Of a stretch of DNA of 13,360 nucleotides, positions 7,775 through 12,605 are shown piece by piece (position 1 is the first letter of the stretch; every line of letters starts with the position of its first letter). The stretch lies in NCBI GenBank assembly GCA_903895005.1, contig CAITSH010000118.1:1-13360 (forward strand), given 5' to 3'. This stretch comes from an uncultured Pseudomonadota bacterium (GTDB lineage Bacteria; Pseudomonadota; Gammaproteobacteria; Burkholderiales; SG8-39). The translations under genes were made by a program, and so were the position numbers. Under the pieces are notes generated by a model. The model did not search any database and had not been told where the DNA came from. It saw only the letters and a program-made list of their open reading frames with translations.

Positions 7775-8572
7775 GCTCGTCTTGAGCTTGGCGGCGAGAC
7801 TATCGTGTCCCATGATGCGCGCCATTTGCAGCGGTGTGTACCCGTCTATCCTGTCGTCAAAATGGGCACCCTTGGCGAGCAGCGCAAGCGCCATAGCCTC
7901 CCGGTTGTCCAGTATGGACCAGCGCAATGGGCTGCGCCCGCTGCGGTCGCGAATGTTTGGGTTTGCGCCAAAGCCGAGCAGCGCGTCCAGGGGGGCTTTC
8001 TGGTTTGCACGAACGGAGACGGCGAGCGGCGTTTCCCCCATCATGTTTGCGGCGTCGACTTTTGCGCCTGCGGACACAAGTTCCGTGAGAATCTCCGTGT
8101 GTCCGAACCGCGCAGCCAGATGCAGGGCGGTATCGCCAGTTGAGCTTGGGAGGTTGACGTTTGCGCCGGCCTTTTGCAAAAGGCGCACGTCCCGCAGTGA
8201 GCCGCGCAGCACCGCGTGCGTCAATGCGGTAAACCCCGAAGCACCCCGGACGTTCGGGTCTACACCCTTTTCCAAAGCCAGTCGCAATATCCGGGTTTGC
8301 TGACCCATTGCGGCTGCGATTACTGCGTTATTGCCGGAGCGGTCAATGGCGTGGATGTCTGCGCCGAGTCCAAGCGCGAGGTTGAAGGTGTTGATATCTC
8401 CCTGGCCCGCAGCGAAAACAAGGCTTGAGTTCAAATCTTCTTGTGATGGCTGCGCAGATTGGCTCGATATGGGCAGAAAAAACAGGGCGATGGCGACAGG
8501 CAGGAAGCACAAACCTGGCCGTTTGCGGGGCTTGATCCGTGTTCGATTGAAGGTGCTGGATACAAAGTGCAT
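7760..8572 (-). CDS. Exported ankyrin-repeat protein
   Basis: The start is taken as the ATG at 8572 (complement), giving 270 residues. The frame is open to 8860, but that extension has no protein-like features and overlaps a plus-strand terminator. A basic N-terminus and a hydrophobic stretch (LCFLPVAIALFFLPIS, 21-36) form a signal peptide, cut near SQSA (40). Residues about 48-268 form seven ankyrin repeats of about 33 residues with typical motifs (TALTHAVLRGSLRDVRLLQKAGANVN, cut here to DTALHLAARFGHTEI as the best example; TPLQMARIMGHDSL). Ankyrin repeats bind proteins; periplasmic ones occur in many proteobacteria, some linked to oxidative-stress defence. Partner unknown. The gene converges on the motor cluster with 27 bases between stops. 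No clear ribosome site precedes the chosen ATG, so the start is uncertain. Confidence 0.85.
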   Translation of the reverse strand: MHFVSSTFNRTRIKPRKRPGLCFLPVAIALFFLPISSQSAQPSQEDLNSSLVFAAGQGDINTFNLALGLGADIHAIDRSGNNAVIAAAMGQQTRILRLALEKGVDPNVRGASGFTALTHAVLRGSLRDVRLLQKAGANVNLPSSTGDTALHLAARFGHTEILTELVSAGAKVDAANMMGETPLAVSVRANQKAPLDALLGFGANPNIRDRSGRSPLRWSILDNREAMALALLAKGAHFDDRIDGYTPLQMARIMGHDSLAAKLKTSGAPE

Positions 8573-8738
8573 TGGGTTGCTTGGCTGATCGTCTAACAGG
8601 GGATTCGGAATATGGAGGAGCGGCGTAGAAATGCGGGATTGAACTGCTGTCCACGTTGCTGAAGCGTACGCAATCGACGTGACGGCGTTGTTACCAAAGA
8701 GTCGATCGCCGCTACCGTTTTTCAAGCGAGGATCAGTT

Positions 8739-8807
8739 ATGAACGCGAGCTCTCTCCGAAGGTGTATTTTTAACGAGGTGGCACGCGGATTGCTCAATAT
8801 CACGTAG
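8739..8807 (+). CDS. Possible leader peptide or very small protein (22 residues)
   Basis: An ATG preceded at 7 bases by GAGG opens a 22-codon frame (MNASSLRRCIFNEVARGLL and three more residues) ending in TAG. A strong intrinsic terminator follows 42 bases later. This is the layout of a leader peptide with an attenuator, or of a small mRNA. There is no run of one regulatory amino acid; Leu and Arg occur three times each. No plus-strand gene lies downstream in the window. Expression is unproven and the frame could be chance. Confidence 0.3.
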   Translation: MNASSLRRCIFNEVARGLLNIT

Positions 8808-8849
8808 CGGGAGCCCGACCGGATTGGCCTCCAGAGGATCCCCGCCAAG

Positions 8850-8878
8850 AGGGGCCCCACACGGGCCCCTTCTTTTTT
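8850..8878 (+). terminator. Strong intrinsic terminator, plus strand
   Basis: AGGGGCCC (8850-8857) pairs perfectly with GGGCCCCT (8863-8870) around a 5-base loop, followed by TCTTTTTT. The opposite strand has no T-run after the stem, so it works for rightward transcription only. No annotated long plus-strand gene ends here; the only candidate transcript is the one carrying the 22-codon frame. Confidence 0.85.
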
Positions 8879-8964
8879 GGTGTTCTATCCCGATTCCGCC
8901 CGACAACCGTTCCACATGGTACTTATGCCGAACGTGCTATCGGGGCAGTGGGCGGATTTAGAGT

Positions 8965-9012
8965 CGGTGTTCAGGCAGCGGTTCGAGATTTTGAGTCGCA
9001 AATCGAACACCG
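8965..9012. repeat. Inverted repeat, 8-base arms
   Basis: CGGTGTTC (8965-8972) and GAACACCG (9005-9012) are exact reverse complements separated by 32 bases. No T-run follows. Role unknown. Confidence 0.45.
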
Positions 9013-9028
9013 GTGCCACTTAGCTAAC

Positions 9029-9042
9029 AGTCCAATTGGACT
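9029..9042. repeat. Perfect 14-base palindrome
   Basis: AGTCCAATTGGACT reads the same on both strands with no spacer, the form of a binding site for a dimeric regulator. It is not next to a gene start: it lies downstream of the minus-strand gene at 9108-9353. Confidence 0.5.
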
Positions 9043-9053
9043 ATAAGTCTCGT

Positions 9054-9079
9054 CAAACTGACATAACTCAGTTTGTTTT
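9054..9079 (+). terminator. Weak hairpin with short T-run
   Basis: CAAACTGA (9054-9061) pairs with TCAGTTTG (9068-9075) around a 6-base loop and is followed by TTTTC on the plus strand. The stem is AT-rich. It lies just past the 3' end of the minus-strand gene at 9108 and might stabilise that transcript's end, although the T-run is on the other strand. Confidence 0.3.
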
Positions 9080-9107
9080 CATTCGAATGTATTCAGCCTG
9101 CGCCGCG

Positions 9108-9353
9108 CTATTTTTCGTTTTTCTTGTCCCGCAGTTTCGCGATGTTCTTGCGCCAATCTTCGAGTTGCTCATCTTCGTGGGCAAGTTGCAGTGCGATTGT
9201 CTCGATCTGAGTAAGGCGTTCATCCTCCAGCCGGCGGAGGAATCTTCCGCGCATTCTTGACATCAAACGCTCAGCTTCCGCTTTTGGCAGATCTTTGGCT
9301 TTTTTCAGATAAGCCGCTGTAGGGAGTGCGAGCTTTTCGCGCTTTGAGGTCAT
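9108..9353 (-). CDS. Small basic helical protein, unknown function
   Basis: The 81-residue product starts at the ATG at 9353 (complement), with AAAAGGAG 7 bases upstream. A TTG one codon earlier is also possible but sits too close to that site. It is strongly charged and predicted all-helical: a basic N-terminus (MTSKREKLALPTAAYLKKA), a middle helix (AEAERLMSRMRGRFLRRLEDE) shown here only in part, and a charged tail (EDEQLEDWRKNIAKLRDKK). There is no signal peptide, membrane segment or cysteine. It resembles short uncharacterised proteins I associate with betaproteobacteria, but I cannot name a family. The clear ribosome site and charge pattern argue for a real gene. It stands alone, with non-coding DNA on both sides. 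Confidence 0.72.
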   Translation of the reverse strand: MTSKREKLALPTAAYLKKAKDLPKAEAERLMSRMRGRFLRRLEDERLTQIETIALQLAHEDEQLEDWRKNIAKLRDKKNEK

Positions 9354-9360
9354 CAAGATG

Positions 9361-9368
9361 CTCCTTTT
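9361..9368 (-). promoter_or_regulatory. Ribosome binding site of the small gene at 9353
   Basis: AAAAGGAG on the minus strand ends 7 bases before the ATG at 9353, an ideal spacing. It decides that start over the TTG one codon upstream. Confidence 0.7.
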
Positions 9369-9899
9369 AGGATAAGTTCAGATGCGGCGTGGTCGCCCTC
9401 TGTTGCACATTTTCCCGGCCGTCCCGGAAATTCTTGGAATGTCCGCGTTCCCAGGGGGAAAGCGCTCGGATTCGGCCCAAAGTCCCAGGCAACCGATACC
9501 TCTGGCCAAACCAAAGCGAACTCTAAATGAAAAACGTCGAGATGTGAATGCAGGTCCAAGGCGCCGACCGAATGTAAATTACAGACCCCAGTGTTGTTGA
9601 TTTCCAACGCATCCTCAGCCGGGTTTCCCATTTAATTTGGATGCACTTGAGAAAGACGTGGTTCTGCTCAGGACATGCTGGACTGGAATTCCAACGAGCA
9701 CGTTTTTGTAGTTCGTTCGCATTATAAGAACCATTTCTTCGTGCGCGTACGCATGTCGTGAGAAGACTTGAGCATTTTCAAAACATGTACTCGGTTGCGT
9801 TTTCAAGGGGGCGCGTCACGGCTTCGCCGGCAACGATTCGGGTGGCATCGTTACTTCCCCCTCCGTGCCGGACGGGGATTCAACACCAACTTCGGCGCT
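9369..9899. other. Non-coding stretch between the small gene and the ssrA terminator
   Basis: About 530 bases with only short unconvincing frames on either strand. The half nearest ssrA holds potential secondary structure (9806-9875) and a degraded inverted copy of the ssrA 3' end (9865-9918). I see no intact transposase or integrase. Confidence 0.6.
9806..9875. other. Potential three-way-junction structure plus adjoining hairpin
   Basis: AGGGGG (9806-9811) can pair with CCCCCT (9857-9862). Inside are two hairpins: CGGC/GCCG at 9819-9829 and AACGAT/ATCGTT at 9832-9852. A further hairpin, CCGT/ACGG, follows at 9863-9875. Each stem is short and the whole could be chance. Role unknown. Confidence 0.25.
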
Positions 9900-9986
9900 A
9901 CAAGTAAAAATGCCACCCGATACAGCTGGGTGGCATTTTTACTTGTTGGTGGAGGCGGGGGGAATTGAACCCCCGTCCGCAAGCAC
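9865..9986. repeat. Imperfect inverted duplication of the ssrA 3' end around its terminator
   Basis: Read on the plus strand, 9865-9918 runs GTGC, then GGACGGGGATTCAA, a gap, and ACAAGTAAAAATGCCACCC. Read on the minus strand, 9986-9928 runs GTGC, then GGACGGGGGTTCAA (the real tmRNA T-arm), a gap, and ACAAGTAAAAATGCCACCC. The T-arm blocks match at 13 of 14 bases and the following gaps to the shared terminator arm differ by only 2 bases (22 against 24). In the left copy the second half of the T-stem is lost, so it cannot be a working tmRNA end. Confidence 0.55.
9900..9946 (-). terminator. Terminator of ssrA
   Basis: Bases 9900-9918 and 9928-9946 form a perfect 19-bp inverted repeat with a 9-base loop (core ATGCCACCC / GGGTGGCAT, then TTTTTACTT). 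On the minus strand it begins right after the tmRNA CCA end and the stem ends in a T-run. The symmetry means it could also stop rightward transcription. Confidence 0.85.
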
Positions 9987-10316
9987 TCCACAATAAGTTC
10001 TACATGCGTATCCTGTTCATTTGGTTTTAACCAGCGTCTTTGCCAACAGGCAGGCCAGACGCCAGCGAGTCACCTTAGTTTAAGTCGACGCCAAGTAACC
10101 CGACGCAAACCGATTTCCTGTAAATGACACTGCTGTGCTTGTTAAAGGCACCTGACCCAGGAACGTATCAGTGCAGCGGTCTCGTTGAGCTTTTTAGGCT
10201 GCGAGAGCAAAACGCTCGTCGTTCGCGTTTGTAGTTTTTCAGATGGATTTACGAGGTGACTGATCCTCGGCATGCCCTCACTGCTTTGTTACCCACGTCG
10301 AAACCGGGTCGCCCCC
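9947..10316 (-). ncRNA. ssrA: Transfer-messenger RNA (tmRNA)
   Basis: This 370-base RNA rescues stalled ribosomes by acting first as alanyl-tRNA and then as mRNA for a degradation tag, with SmpB. The mature ends are set by the 7-bp acceptor stem: 5' GGGGGCG (from 10316) pairs with CGCCTCC near the 3' end, including the G3-U70 wobble that identifies the RNA to alanyl-tRNA synthetase. Discriminator A and an encoded CCA follow. The T-arm is GGGGGTTCAATTCCCCC. The tag frame (10226-10194) reads GCG AAC GAC GAG CGT TTT, then GCT CTC GCA GCC TAA, giving ANDERFALAA, a betaproteobacterial form. A strong terminator follows immediately. The gene is one-piece, not permuted. A heat-shock-type promoter match lies upstream. 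Confidence 0.97.
10194..10226 (-). other. tmRNA tag-peptide reading frame
   Basis: Ten codons and TAA encode ANDERFALAA; the final ALAA is the usual signal for ClpXP-type proteases. The resume codon is GCG. Confidence 0.93.
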
Positions 10317-10329
10317 AGATTCACTGCAG

Positions 10330-10367
10330 ATTATCCCATAGATGGGGCAATTCAGAGAAAGTTCAAG
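10330..10367 (-). promoter_or_regulatory. Probable ssrA promoter, heat-shock (sigma-32) type
   Basis: On the minus strand CTTGAA (10367-10362) is followed after 14 bases by CCCCATCT (10347-10340), matching the sigma-32 consensus CTTGAA...CCCCATnT with normal spacing. The mature tmRNA begins 23 bases after this -10 element, leaving a short 5' leader for RNase P. A sigma-70-like -10 (GATAAT, 10335-10330) also lies here, but without a good -35. The -35 element is inside the end of the upstream phosphatase gene. Confidence 0.55.
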
Positions 10368-11011
10368 ACCTCACCGGGGTGGGTGATGACGGCGTCAGCG
10401 TTCCAGTCGTGCGGGTCGCCGTCCACGCCAAGGTAGCCGTAGGCGGCGGCAATGGCGCCCATGCCGGCGGCGCGTGCGGCCTGGATGTCGCGCAGGTCGT
10501 CGCCGACGTAAATGCAGCGGGCGGGTGGCACGCTGATCAGTTCCGCCGCGTGCAGCAATGGGTCCGGGTGCGGCTTGGCCCTTGCCGTGGTGTCGCCGCT
10601 CACGATGCAGGCGGATCGGGTGTCCAGCCCGACACCGGCAACCACGGCGCCTGTAAAGCGCTTGGATTTATTAGTGACAATGCCCCACAGGATCCGGCGA
10701 CTATCGAGCTCGTCGAGCATTTTTTCCACGCCATCGAACAGCGAGGTATGCACATCAAGATTTTTTTCGTAGAGGTCGAGGAAACGGTCTTTCAGCGCGG
10801 GGTAGTCGGCGTGATCGGTGTCCAGGCCGAATCCGGCCTTGATCAGGCCGCGCGCGCCGCTGGAGGTGTACGGGCGCGTGGTTTCGAGCGGAACGGCGGT
10901 GCGCCCGTGCTCGGCGAGCAACAGGTTCAGGGCGAGCGCGAGGTCCAGGGCGCTGTCGGCAAGGGTTCCGTCCAGATCGAACAGAACCGCTTGAATGGGG
11001 AGGACGCTCAC
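10352..11011 (-). CDS. gph: HAD-family phosphatase (phosphoglycolate phosphatase or MurNAc-6-phosphate phosphatase)
   Basis: The start is a GTG at 11011 that overlaps the ubiG stop by 4 bases (GTGA), giving 219 residues; the open frame upstream of it is only ubiG in another frame. HAD motifs are complete: motif [11 protein letters not shown] with nucleophile Asp12 and Asp14, motif II VTNKS (Thr113), motif III Lys146 in KPHPDP, motif IV GDDLRD (170-175). A helical cap domain lies at about 20-85. Gph removes phosphoglycolate made in DNA repair and other reactions. In Pseudomonas the phosphatase beside ubiG is MupP, which dephosphorylates MurNAc-6-phosphate in cell-wall recycling, so by context this gene could be mupP. 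Sequence reading alone cannot decide. It is coupled to ubiG and followed by ssrA. Confidence 0.9.
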   Translation of the reverse strand: MSVLPIQAVLFDLDGTLADSALDLALALNLLLAEHGRTAVPLETTRPYTSSGARGLIKAGFGLDTDHADYPALKDRFLDLYEKNLDVHTSLFDGVEKMLDELDSRRILWGIVTNKSKRFTGAVVAGVGLDTRSACIVSGDTTARAKPHPDPLLHAAELISVPPARCIYVGDDLRDIQAARAAGMGAIAAAYGYLGVDGDPHDWNADAVITHPGEVLNFL

Positions 11012-11706
11012 GCTTTCACCGCGTGCAAGATGTAGTTCACGTCGGTGTCGCGGCCAAGCGCATACACGCCGGTCAGCGGGTTGTAGGTCATACCCGTCAC
11101 GTCGCCGACCTCCAGCGCGGCGGCACGGCAAAAGCCCGCGAGTTCCGAGGGCTTGATGAAACGTGCGTAATCGTGGGTGCCGCGCGGCAGCATGCGCAAA
11201 ACGTATTCGGCGCCAATAATCGCAAAGAGGTAGCTTTTGGGATTGCGGTTGATGGTCGAGAAAAACAGATGCCCGCCCGGGCGGGCGAGTGCTGCGCACG
11301 CCGCCACGGTGCTCGCAGGATCGGGCACGTGCTCGAGCAATTCCATGCAGGTGACGATATCGAATTGCGCTGGCTCACGCGCGGCAAGGTCCTCGGCCGC
11401 GATCAATTCGTAGTCCACCCCGGCTTTGCTTTCAAGCTGATGGAGGGATGCCACCTTCAGGGCGCGATCGGACAGATCTATGCCCTTGACCTTCGCGCCG
11501 CGCCTGGCCATCGCCTCGGCCAGAATGCCGCCGCCGCAGCCTACGTCAAGGGTCTTCTTGCCCGCAACCGGGACAAGGCCGTCAATCCAGCCCAGTCGCA
11601 GCGGATTGATCTCGTGCAGGGGCTTGAATTCGCTTGCCGGGTCCCACCAGCGGTGGGCGAGTTCGCTGAATTTGGCCACTTCTTGCGGATCGACATTCAT
11701 GGTCAT
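11008..11706 (-). CDS. ubiG: Ubiquinone biosynthesis O-methyltransferase UbiG
   Basis: The 232-residue product is a class I SAM-dependent methyltransferase for the two O-methylation steps of ubiquinone synthesis. SAM motif I is [19 protein letters not shown] (Gly-rich loop 56-60), with the acidic end of strand 2 at GID (75-77). Motif II is [16 protein letters not shown] (115-130). UbiG-specific segments are the N-terminal [19 protein letters not shown] followed by HEINPLRL, and [16 protein letters not shown] with [14 protein letters not shown]. Length matches the family. The ATG at 11706 agrees with typical betaproteobacterial N-termini; a second ATG two codons later is possible. No strong ribosome site is visible. 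Its stop overlaps the GTG of the phosphatase, so translation is likely coupled. Confidence 0.96.
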   Translation of the reverse strand: MTMNVDPQEVAKFSELAHRWWDPASEFKPLHEINPLRLGWIDGLVPVAGKKTLDVGCGGGILAEAMARRGAKVKGIDLSDRALKVASLHQLESKAGVDYELIAAEDLAAREPAQFDIVTCMELLEHVPDPASTVAACAALARPGGHLFFSTINRNPKSYLFAIIGAEYVLRMLPRGTHDYARFIKPSELAGFCRAAALEVGDVTGMTYNPLTGVYALGRDTDVNYILHAVKA

Positions 11707-11748
11707 TGTGTGAGGCTTGAGGGTGGAGGGCGCGTTGTGCGCACATTA

Positions 11749-11766
11749 CATACGACAACCCGTATG
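11749..11766. repeat. Short inverted repeat upstream of ubiG
   Basis: CATACG (11749-11754) and CGTATG (11761-11766) flank a 6-base spacer in the space between the ompA-like terminator and ubiG. On the minus strand a TATGTA sequence overlaps it and might be a weak -10. It could be an operator; evidence is weak. Confidence 0.3.
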
Positions 11767-11803
11767 ACACCGTGATTGTTGTTGTGTTACGCCGGCACCA
11801 AAG

Positions 11804-11830
11804 AAAAAGCCCTGCCGAGGCAGGGCTTTT
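11804..11830 (-). terminator. Terminator of the OmpA-family gene
   Basis: AAAAGCCCTGC pairs with GCAGGGCTTTT around a short loop. On the minus strand the stem runs into CTTTTTCTTT, a good intrinsic terminator 18 bases after the gene's stop. On the plus strand only four T's follow. Confidence 0.85.
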
Positions 11831-11847
11831 CAGGGGGAGTGTGCTTG

Positions 11848-12522
11848 TTACTTGACTGCGCGGGTACCGACGACTTCGATTTCCACGCGGCGGTTCTTCG
11901 CACGACCTTCCTTGGTCTTGTTGTCGGCGATCGGCTGCTTCTTGCCTTTGCCTTCGGTGTAGATACGATTCGGCTCGATGCCTTTGCTGATGATGTAGGC
12001 TTTGACGGCCTCAGCACGTTTGAGCGACAGTTTCTGGTTGTAAGCGTCGCTGCCTACCGAGTCGGTGTGACCGATTGCAATGATCACCTCGAGGTTGATG
12101 GCTTTGAGCTTGGAAACCAGGTCGTCGAGCTTGGCTTTGGCATCGGATTTGATGATGGCCTTGTCAAAGTCGAACAGTGCGTCGGCGGCCAGCGTTACCT
12201 TTTCGGTCGTCGGACGCGGCGCAGCGGCCGGAGCGGCCGGCTTGGCTGGGGCAGCAGGAGCAGCGGCGGGCTTGGCCGGTGCGGCGGCCGGTGCCGGAGC
12301 CTGAGCCGGCGCAGCAGCTTTGGGAACGAGATCCGGATCGCACTCGGCGTTAGCCAGGGCAGGGGTCCAGTAGCCCGTTCTCCAGCACAGGCCGAAGGGA
12401 TCTTTGACGATGCCGCCGCGGGTATCTGTGACATAACCGACGACTTGGGCAGATGCGTTGGTCGCGATGGCGCCGGTGGCAACCAGTGCGGCCAGCAGAA
12501 TCGTTTTGGTGATCTTGTTCAT
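11848..12522 (-). CDS. OmpA-family peptidoglycan-binding outer-membrane protein
   Basis: The 224-residue product has a signal peptide (1-25, cut at ASA before QVVGY). A short N-terminal segment with two cysteines (Cys46 in GLCWRTGYW, Cys61 in ANAECDPDL) probably forms a disulfide. An Ala/Pro-rich linker (about 70-105) follows, then an OmpA C-terminal domain (about 108-220). That domain has the expected motifs: LFDFDKAIIKSDAKAKLDDL, IAIGHTDSVGSDAYNQKLS, and AKNRRVEIEV, with the Asp of HTDS and the second Arg of NRRVE as the usual diaminopimelate-binding pair. It should tether the envelope to peptidoglycan. The eight-strand barrel of E. coli OmpA is absent; similar short proteins are usual in betaproteobacteria. 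GAAGGGGA precedes the ATG. It has its own promoter and terminator, so it is likely monocistronic and highly expressed. Confidence 0.93.
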   Translation of the reverse strand: MNKITKTILLAALVATGAIATNASAQVVGYVTDTRGGIVKDPFGLCWRTGYWTPALANAECDPDLVPKAAAPAQAPAPAAAPAKPAAAPAAPAKPAAPAAAPRPTTEKVTLAADALFDFDKAIIKSDAKAKLDDLVSKLKAINLEVIIAIGHTDSVGSDAYNQKLSLKRAEAVKAYIISKGIEPNRIYTEGKGKKQPIADNKTKEGRAKNRRVEIEVVGTRAVK

Positions 12523-12577
12523 GCGTTCCCCTTCAAAAAATTATGGTGTTTCGTCGTCAGGCTAACTTGTTCTTTTC

Positions 12578-12605
12578 ATTATACTGAATTTTTAAGCTTA
12601 GCCAA
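12578..12605 (-). promoter_or_regulatory. Sigma-70-type promoter of the OmpA-family gene
   Basis: On the minus strand TTGGCT (12605-12600) is followed after 16 bases by a perfect TATAAT (12583-12578). The start of transcription would fall near 12571, leaving about 50 bases of 5' leader before the ATG. The -35 overlaps the stop codon of the upstream amidohydrolase gene. Confidence 0.75.

Larger units (their letters stand above)
8573..9107. other. Region without a long gene, rich in inverted repeats
   Basis: These 535 bases separate the ankyrin gene from the small protein gene at 9108. They hold the upstream region of the ankyrin gene (no clear promoter found), a 22-codon frame with a ribosome site (8739-8807), a strong plus-strand terminator (8850-8878) and three inverted repeats (8965-9012, 9029-9042, 9054-9075). 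No transposase fragment was recognised. Confidence 0.6.

Noticed and set aside
8772..8788. True T-box riboswitch
   Set aside because: The core motif lacks one consensus base, no specifier stem was found, and no amino-acid or aminoacyl-tRNA synthetase gene follows. Kept only as a remark in the attenuator finding.
8573..8860. N-terminal extension of the ankyrin protein
   Set aside because: The frame is open, but the added residues show no signal peptide or fold and overlap a plus-strand terminator; the internal ATG at 8572 gives a proper signal peptide.
9353..9631. Minus-strand frame upstream of the small gene, and an overlapping plus-strand frame (9382-9600)
   Set aside because: Neither has a ribosome site or recognisable protein pattern; the minus frame ends on the start of the better-supported small gene.
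9615..9806. 63-codon minus-strand frame with a TTG start
   Set aside because: Weak start codon, no ribosome site and no protein-family features.
9870..9883. Possible tRNA or second tmRNA from the GGACGGGGATTCAA block
   Set aside because: The T-stem's second strand is missing and no acceptor stem can be formed; it is better explained as a degraded inverted copy.
11012..11299. Longer N-terminus for the HAD phosphatase
   Set aside because: This stretch is ubiG in another frame, and the GTG at 11011 gives a standard HAD start with FDLDGT at residue 11.
10256..11775. Two long plus-strand open frames opposite the phosphatase and ubiG genes
   Set aside because: They are antisense shadows of well-recognised enzymes in GC-rich DNA, with low-complexity Gly/Val/Ala/Arg content and no known motifs.
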